From Brachionus manjavacas (lineage: Eukaryota > Rotifera > Eurotatoria > Ploima > Brachionidae), in NCBI GenBank assembly GCA_019054805.1, contig JAHQIY010000018.1, forward strand, positions 992,001 to 1,056,000: DNA of 64,000 nucleotides. The letters are read 5' to 3'. A model generated the notes under the pieces. That model saw only the letters and a program-made list of their open reading frames with translations, did no database searches and was not told where the DNA came from. The position numbers and the translations under genes are program-made. Below, one piece after another: positions 1-13,118 of this stretch (position 1 is the first letter of the stretch; every line of letters starts with the position of its first letter).

Positions 1-3000
1 TAGGTCAACTCTTCAAAATTTGAGTTAGTTTAATTTACTTTAAAAAAAAATTAAAAAAAAAATTCTTTTAGAGTTAAATGAACTGAACTCTGCGAGAGAT
101 GAATTGAATGGGAAAATAAATCAAATGTCTGCCAAGCTAATACGTCAACTCAAACAAAAAGACAAACTATCATCCAAGCTGAACAAAAATTTTGACTTAA
201 TAACTGCACTGCTTCAGGCCAACTCACTGAAACGAAGTAATTAAAAATATTTTTTCGTTTTTCTAATTTTGATGATTTTTTTTCTTATTTAATAGTGTTT
301 TTTCAATGAGAATAAGTGAATTTTTTATTCCAAAATTATTTAATTTAGGAAAAAAAACGAGAAAAATGAATCCAGTTTTTTTGTTTGTTGCCTATTGTAT
401 AATGCTGTTCTGTTTATGTTATTATCATGTTTTTTTTTTTTCAGAAAAAACCAGGCATGTTTTGAAATAGAAAAAAAAATTACAGTGATGATTTGAAAAG
501 ATTTTACAATAACTTACATTAATTTCTGTAATTTGGCAAAAATTTAAGATAATTAACGTAAATTGACGTAACAAAAAAAGTGCCTGAATTTCTAAAAAAA
601 ATCCCTTTTCTTGAAAAATTTAAATTTTTAAATTAAAAAAAAATTTGGATTTTTCGTAAAATGTGGTTAATTTTTGCCAAAATTAGTAAGTTGATTTTTT
701 TCTATTCCAAACAAACACAGAAAATGTGGAGATTTCACCTTAAATTCAAAATTACTTTAAAAAAATATTAATACAGAAGTAATTTTGTTTTAATTTAAAA
801 ACCAATTAACTTCAGTAAACATTAAGACCCAAATAAGACACTCGGTCACTCCTTCAAAAAGTATTCTTGTGAAATGATTGAAATTAGAATAAAATTAAAT
901 GGCAATATACAGTGGTGTTCCCGATTTACGATATTACTATATTTTAAGTAAAATATTGTAAAATTTTTTTATGCATAATTTTGAAAATAAATATTGAAGG
1001 AAAAAAAAATTCTTTTTTTTTTTAAAAGTGCCAACTTATTTCAATTTTTTGGACATTATTTTTTACATAAATTTACGCTTTTTTACTTCTGTAAATTAAC
1101 GTAAATTTGCAATATTTTACGTAAAATTTGGTAAATTTACTATTTTTTTACGTAAATTATCGTAAATTACTAAATCCGGAACACCACTGTAAAGGAAAAA
1201 TTTTTTGAAAAATTTTTTAATCAAAAAATTTTGGCACATTTTTTAGTTACATTTATCATCGTAAATTTTTGTTAAATTATGGAAATATACGGAAATTATG
1301 GTAAAATTTCAAATCACCACTGTAAAATAGAATTGATAATGTAGAAAAAATAGAAACTCAGAAACATATAATAGATTGATAATGAAGATAACATTAGACG
1401 TTTAATTAATAAATTTACATCTACAAAATTGTCAGGTTAATATCTATCAAAAAATGTGTGTTTATGGTCTTTATATTTGATTAAATTTAATTATTCTGTT
1501 TATAAAAAAATTAATTCAATTATATGTTTTTTATTTTTTTCCTATTTTTTTAAACTTGGTCAAAATAGACTATCAATTTTTTTAATTCGACTCTTTAGAT
1601 TCATTCCATTTTTGTCCATTATATCTTACAAACTATTTGTTTTGGAATAGTATTGAATTATGAAACTCTAAAAATATATTTTTAATCAATCTGAAATATT
1701 TATTTATTGAAGTTTTATTAAAAATTAAAATTTAATATCTTGGGCTTAACCATCATCAAATATCTGCTTTGTATCAAATTAATCATTTGAACTAGAGACA
1801 TTTTCTATTTCCTTAAAAAGAATTATAAAATAAATTTTAATTTAATAAAATTCTCAATTATTTCAGATTAATCGTTTTCGTAAATATTTTATTTTTGTTA
1901 TAATTTTCTTTTAATAGCTTACTTTTCAATTTAATATTGAATGCATCTTTTGTCTGCTCTATGCGTTCGCCATTCTTTTCTGGTATTAATCGACACTTCT
2001 TTTGCAGGCATTAAATACTTTCTAACCAGTTTCCAAATTTAATTAGGGTAGAATCGAAAATCATATTGATTTTGGCAAAAAGTCAAAACATCATGTTCGA
2101 TTTTTTGGTCCAAAACTGTAACAAATCAACGTAAGTTGTCAAAAAGTATGTAATGCCTGGAAAAATAAATAACAACGATTAAATTTTAAGTATAAAAAAA
2201 TTGAATTGTAAATTTGTTTAGTTCCCAATCCAGAGAATTAGGATTTAAAGTTAATTATGAGAAAAAAATCTAAGTAGAAAAATAAGTTAATAAAAAATTA
2301 TTAAATTAGACAAGCTAATAAGCTTCTTTTTTTTCTAAATCCATTCATTAGATTCATTTTGTGTCAATTATGTCTTGCAGCAAGCTAAGCCACGGCACGC
2401 TAAATATCTATTTTTATATAAATTGCTTTAATGATTCAATTTTATTAATTTTTGAAAAAAATTCTAAAAAATACACTAAAAGAATATTTTTATTTATTAA
2501 AAAAAAAATGAATAAATATGTTTGTATATTGGAAAAAAATGGTACCAAATAGAAAAGTAGGAATGGTTGAGACCTTATAAAGTTTTGATCTTCATGATAG
2601 CTTCTGATTGCCAGCTTGATCGGTTAGATCTGAACGAGTGAACATCTAGTAAAGATAAAGAAATTTTATTTTTGAATCCTTTTTTTAAAATAATGAAATT
2701 ATTAAGTCTGGTGAAAAATTAAATTTTATTTTCAGGCCATAGATTTCTCTATTTTAATAATTAAATTAAAATTAAGTTTTCTGTCTGTTTTAAGCCCAAG
2801 CGTTCTTAAAAATAAAATCTGAAACTGCTTTTATTTCTTGTCTCGATTCAAAAATAAATCAATAAATTCACAAAAATTCACTTTCTTTTAATTATATTAA
2901 CTTGGCTGATTAAGAAAAAAAATGACTCTTTTGTGCATATGTAAAAAATAATTTTTAAGTTTCTTTTCTAAGCAGTGGAAATAATCATTTCTTTGTCGAA

Positions 3001-5555
3001 TCTTAAAAATTGTCATATTTAATTTATTCATTTTTTAGTATAGAAAAAAAATCTAACTAGAAATTTCTATTATTAATTGTCTATTTTTTTAATTTAAATG
3101 TGAAGATTTAATCAGAATTTGCACTTAATTGCATCTGCCCTTTAAGTTTCTATAGTTACTTGATCCTTTAAGATTTAAAAAAAAAAAAGTTATTTTATAA
3201 TAAATCAAAAAAGACCAGAAGAAAATTATTTATTCCATCTCTTTACAAAAAAAATTTCCATTAGCATTTAGCAGCAATTAGGTAATTAGATCATGTTGAT
3301 ATTATGAAAAAATGTTATTTTTTTTCTTAATAAATCCTTTAACATTAGTAAAAAATCGATAATTTAAAAAAAAAATAATTCATTTCATGCATTTACGTCA
3401 TTGGAACCCGTCTGCTTATGCTTTTTAATTGTCAAACTAAATAAAACTTAAAAAAACAAACGCCTACTGCAAATAAACAACAATTTGTCAGCAAACATCT
3501 ATTCAAAAACACCTTTTTTTTATTTTTTCTAGGACAAGACACCCAAATGAAATTCACACTGAATCCGGTGCCCGGCGAAGCCGGCTTTGTGCAATGGAAG
3601 GACGCAATGCAAGCTTTGGTTCGGCTGCCTGGCGGAGTTCCTTTGGAATTTCGAAAAAGTGTAATAAAATTTAAAAAAAAAAATTTTTTTAATTTTTGGA
3701 AAAAAAATTTTTTATTTAGATCTGGTTAAACTTGTCAAAAAAGTACATCCAGGACGTGGGCATAGACTGGAGCAGGACTAGGCGGGCAGCGTTCAACGAC
3801 CGCTCTAACCCGGACGATGACGACCTCGGCATTCAGATTGTCAAGGATCTTCATCGGACCGGGTGCAGCGCGTTCAGTGGACACGAAAACGAGCAGGACC
3901 GGGCTCTGCTGAAACGGGTGCTGCTCGCCTACGCCCGCTACAACAAATCCGTAGGCTACTGTCAAGGCTTCAACATTATCGCGGCGCTGATTCTGGAAAT
4001 AGTTGAGCGCAGGGAAGAAGACGCCTTGATGTGCATGATCTACCTGGTCGACCACATACTGCCCGAGGGCTACTTCACCAACTCAATGCACACACTTGCC
4101 GTGGACATGACTGTTTTCAGAGAGCTGCTCAAGCAAAAATTACCCAAGTTGTACATTCATTTAAATCAATTACAATTCAACTCCATGACAAATAATAAGT
4201 TGGCGACAAAAACGAAAAAAAAGCCTCTCGCCCAAATGAACACTTACGAGCCGCCACTTACCAATGTGTTTACCATGCAATGGTTCTTGACCCTGTTTGC
4301 CACATGCTTGCCAAAAAATGTTCTTTTGCGCGTTTGGGACTGCATTTTTTTGTTCGGCTCAGAAGTCTTGTTTCGCACATCGCTTTCCATCTGGGACAAA
4401 TTGTCCGTGTCCATAATGAAAGCGACCAGTGCAGACTCGTTCTACAGCATGATGAGCATATTGTCAGTGCGGCTATTTGATCAGAATGTCATCGAAGAAA
4501 ACCAGCTCATTGACAAAATATTCTCCTACGGAGCCTTTCCTCTGGACGGTCTGTCCGAACTGAGGGAAAAGTTCACCTTTAACATAAACCCCTTTCAAAG
4601 CTTAAAAAAAGAAAATGATCAGCTGGTCAAGCTCGGCGATCAACAAAACCAACTTGATCTCAAGCTACGCTCTGGTGACCAAGACGAGCAGGAAATTGAC
4701 GACTTGGCCAAAATGATCTCTTGCTTTGCTCTGCTGATGCCTGGCCGAGCGGTGACCTCATCGCACCACAAGGACATAATGATACAGGCAGTGGCGGCTG
4801 CGAACACTTTTGGCTCGAAGAAGAAAGACGAGCTTAACTTGGTGACCCCTGGCGCCATCTCATTCATTTCTCAGATGTACAACCCAAAGCCACTGAGCGA
4901 ACAATTGACCATGGACTTGAACGAGCTCAAAAAACAGTACAAAAAACTCAAGGAAAGACAAAAGCAAGCACAGATCATCATTCAGTCGGCGTCCGATCAG
5001 CACAGACTCAAACAGAGAAGTCAAGAGCCCCACTTTTCCCTCCAACCGCCCACAATAGTCAACCATTTGCTCATAAAGCCAACAGATATGAGCAAGAACA
5101 CCCTAAAAACACCGGTGCATCTAAATAGTGATCTGAATGTTTTAAATGATAAATTGAAAGAGAAAATAAATGAATCGAAGAGTCTAGTGGACAGTATTTT
5201 ACATTTGGATGAATTGAGTAGAAAAAGCAGGGAGTATTTTAGTGATGATGATTCGAGTGATGATCAGGACGAGGTGATTGATGGTGAGAAAAAAAACAGT
5301 CTGCTAGAGCTGGCTAACAAGACTGAGGAAGGCAAGAGTGTGGCATCGACTAGCAGTTTGTCTGCTGGTGTGGTACTGAATGATGACAATCGTAGGAAAT
5401 TGTCCAGGGAGAGCTCTAAGAGTGTTAATTCAGCAATTATGGAAAATTTAGTCAAAGAAGAGAGTCGAAATTTGACTCCAGTTAATCCGTTTCCGGCACG
5501 ACATCTAAATTCAAATGTTGCCAAAAACGGACACAGATTGGGTCTGTATAAATAA
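1..5555 (+). CDS. TBC1D30: TBC1D30-like Rab GTPase-activating protein, 5'-partial
   Basis: Predicted GTPase-activating protein that stimulates GTP hydrolysis by a Rab; human TBC1D30 is linked to Rab8 and cilium-related trafficking. Exons read as 2-23 (tentative), 72-236, 3533-3660 and 3720-5555, with matching phases, about 716 residues, and the start lies outside the window. Exons 1-2 encode a charged, probably coiled segment rich in Leu, Lys and Gln. The TBC domain begins after the 3.3-kb intron. The motif IDWSRT supplies the arginine finger and GYCQGFN the glutamine finger, so the catalytic pair is intact. Strongly conserved stretches include NPDDDDLGIQIVKDLHRTGC and EPPLTNVFTMQWFLTLFATC. 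The C-terminal 250 residues are charged and low complexity, as is usual for the family. The exons are much richer in GC than their surroundings. The family call is secure; the first exon border is not. Confidence 0.93.
483..1322. mobile_element. Outer TA-flanked MITE, Tc1/mariner type
   Basis: The left end CAGTGATGATTTGAAAAG and the right end (reverse complement CAGTGGTGATTTGAAATT) form terminal inverted repeats immediately flanked by TA on both sides, the target duplication of Tc1/mariner elements. About 840 bp long with no transposase frame. A second element (910-1189) sits inside it, so this insertion is the older one. Confidence 0.72.
910..1189. mobile_element. Inner TA-flanked MITE, Tc1/mariner type
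   Basis: Ends read CAGTGGTGTTCCCGATTTA on the left and, reverse complemented, CAGTGGTGTTCCGGATTTA on the right; both are bordered by TA. The body is 280 bp, rich in TTACGTAAA-like motifs, and has no open frame. Its first seven bases match the outer element's right terminus, suggesting both were moved by the same or a related transposase. Confidence 0.75.
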
Positions 5556-5831
5556 TCAATCTAATTGCCTTGCGATTTTTGTTTTAGGATTTTGAGCCGG
5601 TTAAAATTTATTTTTATAAAATTTGATTTTAAATAAAAATTGGATAAAATTTTCAATTTTTAATTAAAAAACATTTTAGCTCCAAAAGAATTGAATCCTA
5701 TAATTTTAGAACTTGATTGCATATTTAAAAAATAAACAAAACAGTGTTGATTTGATCATTGGAATTAACGGTTCGTAATTTGACCTAAAAAATGTTGAGT
5801 AAAACGACTAAAAATTACTTAAAAATTTGGG

Positions 5832-6029
5832 GTATTTTATTCAATAACTGGAGTATCACAATTGAATTCACCAAATGTTAAAAACCAAATGCTTAAAGGC
5901 TCAATAGCGGTTAATTTAGAGTTTATCATATTGGCATCCATGTATGACCATAAGTTCTCGATTGGGTTGAGATCTGGTGAACGATCACACCATGGCAGAA
6001 CCTTAATGTTCTGTTCCCGAGTTTTTGAA
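5832..6029 (-). pseudogene. Tc1/mariner transposase C-terminal remnant
   Basis: The minus strand encodes about 60 residues including LPWCDRSPDLNPIENLWSYM. This is the classic region of Tc1 DD34E transposases: the last Asp-containing SPDLNPIE block with the catalytic Glu. No upstream DDE residues, paired-like DNA-binding domain or TIRs are nearby, so it is a truncated dead copy. It directly abuts an unrelated open frame on the plus strand. Confidence 0.85.
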
Positions 6030-6270
6030 AATTGTTAGCTTCCTAGGTCTACTAGAACGGCTTCGATCAGGCACAGTAGCAATCTCTCCATATCATTTTT
6101 TAGTTGAATTCCTTAATAGTCTAGAAAAATATGGCTTGATTGCTTTTCAGCATAGAATTCTTGATAGAATGTTATTTTTTGCTTATAAAACACTATTTTT
6201 CCATAATTCGCCCGAAAATTTAAGAAACAAATTAAAGAAAATGACTCAGGAAATTTTAAATACAATTTAG
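6025..6270 (+). pseudogene. Possible non-LTR reverse transcriptase C-terminus remnant
   Basis: An 81-residue open frame ending in TAG with hydrophobic/aromatic periodicity and a segment FQHRILDRMLFFAYK. It resembles, from memory only, the tail that follows the thumb of jockey-like reverse transcriptases. There is no catalytic motif. It could be an unrelated chance frame; a profile search would settle it. Confidence 0.3.
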
Positions 6271-6629
6271 GGAATAGTGACAATTATTTTCTTTTTTTAT
6301 TACCATTAAGAACAAAAAGTACAGAAAGCTCAAAAAGGAACAGTGCCAAAAAAATTTTAAATATGATAAAGTATAAAAAGTACAGATAGGATTTTAATTT
6401 TTTAATTTTCTCATTGTCTATACTTCATAAATATAAAATAATTTCTAGAAAAAAATTCTACAAATAATTCTTTTGAACCCAATTTTTTGTCAGATTGTTT
6501 AAATAATCAATTTCAGATAAATAAAATAGTGGATATATTTTTTGTTAGGAGATAAATATTTTTTAGTGTATAATTTAATTAATTAAAAGTAGATAAAAAA
6601 TAAATAAAAGTGTATAAACATTATTATTA

Positions 6630-8460
6630 TTTATTTATTTATTTGTATATCTGTACCGAGCTAAAGCACCTTCAGATTAAATAAAAAAAAAAATTAAAAT
6701 AAAGTTAAATAAAATAAAATTAAAATAAATAGTTAGAAAAAAATAAATCTAAAATCTAAAATCTTAGTTACTGAAGATGAGACTAAAAACAAATCAAGAA
6801 TTTCAAAATATTCTCTGTTAAAGATGTTAAAAGAAAGGGTTTTATCATTGATTACAGAAAAATCTAATTCATTAATTATCTTTTCCAAAATAATTCCATT
6901 TTGATTTTCTCCTATACAGCCTAGTTGTTTTGTCCAAAAGTTAAGATCACCACCAAGAATATAGTTTTTGCATTTCCTAATTATTTTTTCAAAAAGATCA
7001 AAACTAAGAAGTGCATTAGGTGGGTTATATAGGCTAAACACATAAAGTTGATCGTTCTTTCCATAATTAGCTTGATTGAGAGAATTTCTGAAGAAAACTC
7101 CTCAAATGAAAAGTCTTGAATAAATTCTATACTTTACTTAAATAGCTACTCTTCCTCCATATTTATTACGTGGCTTAGTAATTGAAATGTAATTTTTAAA
7201 ATCAAAATAAATATTTGATTCACTTAAATCAATTTTTATTTCGTTAAGTAATACTATATCGGGACTTTTCTGAGCCAAAAAAGTTTCTAACAGTTTAAGC
7301 TTATAAGGGAGATGAGCACAATTTCAATGTATAATTTCTAACCTTTTTTTAAAGATTATTTTTTTTTTAACAATTAGAAATATTAATTCAGAATTTTCTT
7401 CAAACTTGTAAGGACTAGCTGGTTGTTGAGTAACTGCGTATGTTTTCATTGAGCATCTGCTTTCTGGGTTTGTAGTTTGTTCTGCATGGTGTTCCGTCGA
7501 AATTGTCATTTCTGACTCAAAAGTATCGTCGTCTTCATCTGCCGCAGAGTCAGGCTGACTCTAGATACTGATTTTTTGGGTTGTTTTCTTCTTGTTCTGA
7601 TTCAGATTGTCTTTTGATTTGGTTACTCGTTTGAACAAACTGAACATACTTTTTTCGATCTTTTTGAAAATTTTGAATAGATGTTGGGATATGAGGTGGA
7701 ATTTGTACAGTATTTAAGTGGTCCTCTAGAACTGGAGTTTTTAATAATTGAGCACTTGAGAGAAGTTATGCAATTGAATCTTGCTTATTTGATACATTTG
7801 GTTGATTCTGGGGTTTTTGGCATTTCATCCACAATTTCATCAATGTTTGTTTGAATTTCTTCTTGTTCTATGTAGAGCTTACTGTAGTCAATTTTTTGTC
7901 TTTCTTACGACTTCAATTTCTTAGCTATGTTAAATTTATGTGTCAAATGACCTTTTTGACAATTGGTCATTTTCATTGCTTGATTTTTCGGTCTTTCGCA
8001 TTTCTCAGAAACTTGAATATTATTTTCGACTCGATCTTTAACTACAACTGAATTTGAAGACAAAAAAAGTTGATTTTGATTAGAAATATTTGCAAACTCT
8101 TGTAGAACTTCGTGTTGATTTAGATTGTCTATCTGCCTGTTAATCTAAACAATTAAATTTCTTTCTAAAACTGATCTAGCCTTTTTTTTCCGACCTCGAA
8201 TTGCATTCAATTCAATTACTTAGTCTAAACCCGGAATTTTTTTAGGTTTAAAAAATACGAAATTTTGATTGTGTGCTTACATTTGAAACTTTTTTGCCAA
8301 TAATGACATGAAAAAGCGCAAGATTCCAGATTATGAGAAAGTTTAAACTAAATCTGTCACGATCGATACCCTCATTTTTAATATTATTGTTCTAAGACCC
8401 AAGTTCCTAGTCTCATCCGAGACCGCAAAAACTTCGTCAAGATCGTCCGGGATCGCACTA
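6630..8460 (-). mobile_element. Decayed non-LTR retrotransposon: ORF1 and endonuclease pieces plus 3' tail
   Basis: Read on the minus strand from 8460 down: ORF1-like pieces with many stops (7510-8450), including a Cys/His-containing stretch around 7950. An APE-type endonuclease follows. Its N-terminal part lies at 7041-7320 (KSPDIVLLNEIKID, interrupted by stops) and its C-terminal part at 6733-7041 (LYNPPNALL, ILGGDLNFW). The reverse transcriptase is missing. The copy ends at 6630-6676 with a sequence reading TCTGAAGGTGCTTTAGCTCG followed by (AAATA)n, a tail seen at three other places in the window. Inactive, internally deleted. Confidence 0.75.
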
Positions 8461-10580
8461 TGTGAATCACACCAGTTTTTTAGCATCTTAACTGTCATCG
8501 TCGGATCATCATGTTTTTTACTTTTTGGATTCGATTTGTAAATAATTAGATTTTATAATTTTGAAATACACAATAAAAAAGATAAAAAATAAACATCGAT
8601 TTTTCACTATTGGATTGAACATTCACCTAAACCCTAGACCCTAAATGGCGAGAGGTCAAAATCAAATTGAATAATACAGATTTAAAAAAGACTGTTAAAG
8701 TTTTTTTTCAAAGTCAAATTTGATTTTAGAGATAGCAATCTTCGATTTTATAGATATTAAAACATCGGTAAAGATTAATTTGAAAACGTAAAGACACTAG
8801 GGTTAAAAAATTAGCATTAAACAAAGATATTACGCTCAATTGCTCCAAATAATAGTGAAAAATAGTTTGAAAAAATGTAAAAGTTTAGATTACAGATTTA
8901 GATTTACAATTTAAAAAAATTTCAGTATTGTTAAGAATATGAATTTATTTTAATAATTAAAGTCAAGCTTCTTTCAGTGTAATATTTTGATAATTTTAAC
9001 TAATAAAAGATTCAGTTTTAAAATATAAAAACTTCATTTAGATATTTATTGATATATATTTATGCGAATTTTTTGTAAAGCCAAAAATAATTTTTTAAAA
9101 GACATGATAAAAATGCATAAAACAAAAAGTTTTACTGAAAGCAGCATTATTTTTTTAATCAGCTGAATTAGTTGAAGCATTTCAGAGCAACGTATTGTTT
9201 ATGAACGAAATTCAGGTCATTAAAATTAAACGAGAAAGTTCAGAGAGGACATCTAAAAGAGATTTTATTTATTTTTTTCAATAAACGCCAATGCAATAAA
9301 AAAAAAATAATAAAAGGAAAAAAAATAAAGAATTTAAAGAAAAAGAACAATAAAAGTGAAGTTTTAGGTCTAAAAAATGAAATGAGAACGTTCCGGGAGG
9401 GCACCCAAAAGAGATTTGTCGAGGTTGAAAATTTATTCAAAACTTTGAAAAATTCCGAAACATTCAAGTGATTAGGGCAAAAATTCATCATGTATCAGAG
9501 AAAAATCTGATATCACTTGGATTGAAGTAATTTTTTATCAAAACTTGAAATTTATTATTTTTGATTATTAAATCAGGTGAGAAGAAAAGATTTTCCTAAT
9601 TATGAAGTAAACACATTAGATCAGTTTTATAAAATGAATGGACGGATGGTAATAGATCTTTTAAATTTTTATGATCTTAGAATCGAAAATACTGTCAAAA
9701 AGAACAAAAGATCGTTAGCAACATTTTTGATTTTTCTTTAATCCGACCAACACTATTATTGAAAAATAATTTTAAATTATTATTTTAAATTAAAAAACTA
9801 AAAAATTTTATTTTTCAAAGCATTTCTGAACCAAGTTAAAGATGTTTCAAACATTGCTCAAACAATGTTTAAGAGCGGCTTTAACATTGCCTAAACAACC
9901 TATTTACTGTGTTTAGAAACCCGTAAAGCAAAACTGCCTGGATAAACGGACTTTTAATGCTTATGAGACCTGGCCGTTAATGCGTGATAACGTTTGAAAA
10001 ACGCTACAATAACGTCAATTTTTTAAATTGATAAATCTTGAATATTATTATAAACTAGAAAATAATATTCAAGTTTCTTAGATTTATTAAGGATAAGTTA
10101 GTTTTCATTTTATAAAAATGATTTTTTTTTTAATTTTAAAAGCTTCATGCACTCTTTAATAATTTAACATAAAATCACTCATGAACATGCTCTAGAGTAT
10201 GTGCTTAAGCAAGCTGTCAACTTATTTCTGAAACTTACTATATTTTACTTTTTTCAAACCTTGAAAAATTTTATATATTTTTTGTCGCGTTTAATATTTT
10301 TAAAAAACAAAAATAATATTTTCTAGAACAAAAATACTAATGTTAGTGTCAATCATTTTTGTTAGTACAATTAAATTAAATAATGTCAAATATGATTAAG
10401 ATAGTAACTGTTTTATCTCTTTGACACCAAAATTGATTTAATTGAAACAAATATATATCCAAAAAAACTTTTTTTCAATAATTAATTAAAGACCTTCTAA
10501 AGCTGATTCCGACAAGATGAGTTTATTGGTGTTATACAAAAAGCAAATTTTTGAGCTAGACAATATTCACTATTCTCAAA

Positions 10581-11751
10581 ATGTCTTTTATCGAAATCCC
10601 AAACAACTTAAGCCAAGATGAGTCCATTAAACCAGAACAAGTTAAAAAAACTAGAGGAAAGGGAAAAGTTACCTCCCTTTCTGTAGTTTTCGTAACTTAG
10701 AATCAGCTCAAGGAAATCTAGCTATGACTTTTGCCGATAACGATTGGACTTGTAATCGGGCCACAGAGAATTTGCCTGGCGATGTCATTTGGTATCAATG
10801 TACAAAATGTACAATTCGTTTAAAGCTTTATAGTTTTAATGACTCTATCCTTATTGAAATGACAGACGAGGTTCATGATCATTCAAAATGGGAAAAGCAA
10901 AAGACGAATTATGTCATCAGAGAGCCAGCGAGAAATAAAATCATTGAATACGAAAAAATGAGTAACCCACTTAAACAATGTCTCGATGAAATGTTCAATC
11001 TGGTTGAAAAATGGTCTAAAAGATACAATCCAGTTACTCAAGTATTAGATGGAAACAACGAAACGATTCAAGTGCCCAATGCCAATTTCGAGATTTTTTA
11101 TACGAAACCAATCATAACAACAAAAGATTGGACAGATGCTTATCAATGGCAACGCCTCGATAAACGTGTAATCAAAATCGGATCCAACTATTTCGTGCCC
11201 GGCAAAGAACGATTTTCAATAGACGACAACAAAGTCAAAACATATGCGACTGATAATTTTGATAATTTTACCGACTTCGACGAGTTTATTCAAAACATTA
11301 ATTCAATCAATGTTATTCAAGTTAATCGAGACGAATGGGAGCTAAGCACTTGCAGCTGCAAAGATTGGCTTAAGAATTATAAATGTGATCATGTGATTGC
11401 AGTCTGTTCTCGGCTAAGTAAGTTTTTACTCACCTAACAATTCTCTTAAACTTTTACTAAATTTTATTTTAAGAACTTTGTCATATCAAAGAAATAGCAA
11501 TGAACATTCCACTTGAAAGAAAGCGCCGTCCAGGTCGCCCTAAAGCTACAACCAATGCCTTATCTCGTCAGCCAAATGAAACTCAAAATGTGAATGTTTT
11601 GTGTATCAGCGTATCTGAAGAATCAGATTCGGGCGATCCGCCTGTACAAGAGCCAATATACAAAAAAATTCGTCTTGAAGAGACCTTAGCCGTTACTCCA
11701 CAACCCCAAGTTAAAAAAAAACGCGGTAGACCAGTTGGATCAAACAAATAA
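10581..11751 (+). CDS. MULE-derived SWIM zinc-finger / AT-hook protein lacking the DDE core (possibly frameshifted)
   Basis: The main frame runs 10724-11417, joined across a 56-nt intron to 11474-11751 (phase checked: the junction codon gives a Lys in RLKLCHIKEI). The N-terminal part has a Trp/Cys/His pattern (DWTC, WYQCTKC, VHDHSKW) like the FLYWCH/WRKY-type finger of MULE transposases. The C-terminal part has a SWIM finger (CSCKDWLKNYKCDHVIAVC) and two AT-hooks (RRPGRPK and KKRGRPVGSNK). In MULE transposases a DDE domain of about 250 residues separates these; here the N-terminal finger runs almost directly into the post-DDE region. An ATG at 10581 opens an upstream frame with KKTRGKGK that ends at a stop, and the correct continuation is in another frame, so the 5' end is either frameshifted or wrongly read. 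It could be a non-autonomous transposon remnant or a domesticated DNA-binding gene. Confidence 0.7.
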
Positions 11752-12173
11752 AAAAAAAAGTAAATTGAATATTATTTTTGCCTATATTTAATTATTTTGG
11801 TTCTAATTTGATACAAATTGTATTACTTTTTTTATTTATGTACATTTTTTATTATAAAAGAAATTAAAAAATACATTTGTTCCTTAGTTCAGTAATTTTG
11901 TTTTTTATTTCAATATTAATAACAAAACATGCCTTTTTTTATACCAATTTAAATATCTCTAAATTGATAGCATAAGGACAATTTTTCAGGCATTATAAAA
12001 GGAAATCAAAAATTTAAAAAATTATTTTTTTTGTTTAAGTAAATATATTTTAATTTGTTAATTCTTGATAGAAAAACTTGAAGTTCATTATCATTTTTTA
12101 ATTTAACACACTTTATTGAATTTAAAATCTATATCTGCAAAAGTCTTCAAAAAATTACTCACATAAAATAGAC

Positions 12174-12668
12174 AAATTGAAGTTTATGATCAAATTTAAA
12201 TTTCAAATAAAAATTTTTAGTTATTGATTTAAAAAAAAAGTATTTTTTTTCAATTTTTTAAATACTTAATTTTTAATAAACATGATTTGTTTAATCTTAA
12301 ATTAGGATGAAATTATATATTTTTATCTGAAGTAAAAAAAAAATCTTAATCAATATTTTGAAATTTTTCAATTCAAAATTTAACTGTGTTTCTCTGTAAT
12401 ACATTTAAATTAATATTAAAAATCACATCAAGCAATAATTTGTATGCTTTAACGTGGATTTTGGATTTGTCTTTAAAATTTTCAAGTAAATATTTTATAA
12501 AATTCAATTAAAGATCATTTTGAAAAAAAAATATTTTTTTATTTAATTAAAATAATAAGCATTTTTTGTTTAATTAAAAAGTATTTTAAAAAAGCCTTTC
12601 TCATCATTTTTATTAAGACTATAATCTATTAAGTTTTGATCATGTGATCATGATCATGAACTTCAAGT
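12174..12668. mobile_element. ATGATCAT-type MITE, copy A
   Basis: Starts AATTGAAGTTTATGATCAAA and ends with GTGATCATGATCATGAACTT, which are inverted repeats of each other. It is colinear inside with copies at 16.4, 31.1 and 53.1 kb, for example around the block GGATTTGTCTTTAAAATTTT. No open frame. Length about 495 bp. Confidence 0.7.
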
Positions 12669-13118
12669 TCCCCATAAAATAGCATGTATTAGATGGTATG
12701 ATCTCTGCATTTTGATAATGAAGAGTTTGCCATATTAGTTATAACATTTTAAATCCAAAAATGTATCTCTACATTATTTCTATAAAAAATTTTTTATTAA
12801 TTAATTGAAATTTGATATGATCATTTGAGCATCAAAAATTTATCATGAAATTCAGGTGAAATTTTTCTTTCTAATTCAATAATGCTTTTTAATTAAATGG
12901 ATTTATGTTGAAGAATTTTCTACTAAGATTATCGAGTTTTCAAGTCTGAAAAATTGGCAAAATCTTAATCAAAAGTTAAATCAAAATTAATAAAAAAAAT
13001 TTTAATTTATTTTTAAATATTTTGAAATGAAACTAACTCAATTACTCAATTTTGATCAAGTTTTAAATTAAAATTTATAATTATTTGAAATAAATTATTA
13101 CTTATTTATCTAATCTCA

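Larger units (their letters stand above)
237..3532 (+). other. Large TBC1D30 intron with transposon debris
   Basis: This 3.3-kb interval runs from a GTAATT donor to a TTTTTTCTAG acceptor, and the codon split across it is in phase (A plus GA). It is about 60 times longer than most introns here. It holds two nested TIR elements (483-1322). The rest is AT-rich sequence with no convincing exon; short open frames near 1456 and 2361 have no coding character. Confidence 0.75.

Noticed and set aside
3735..4055. 106-residue minus-strand frame
   Set aside because: Mirror of the conserved TBC domain exon; the plus strand has the catalytic motifs.
9236..9480. Short direct duplication (AAAAGAGATTT context) suggesting a transposon
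   Set aside because: Only about 35 bp match 150 bp apart, with no inverted ends or coherent frame.
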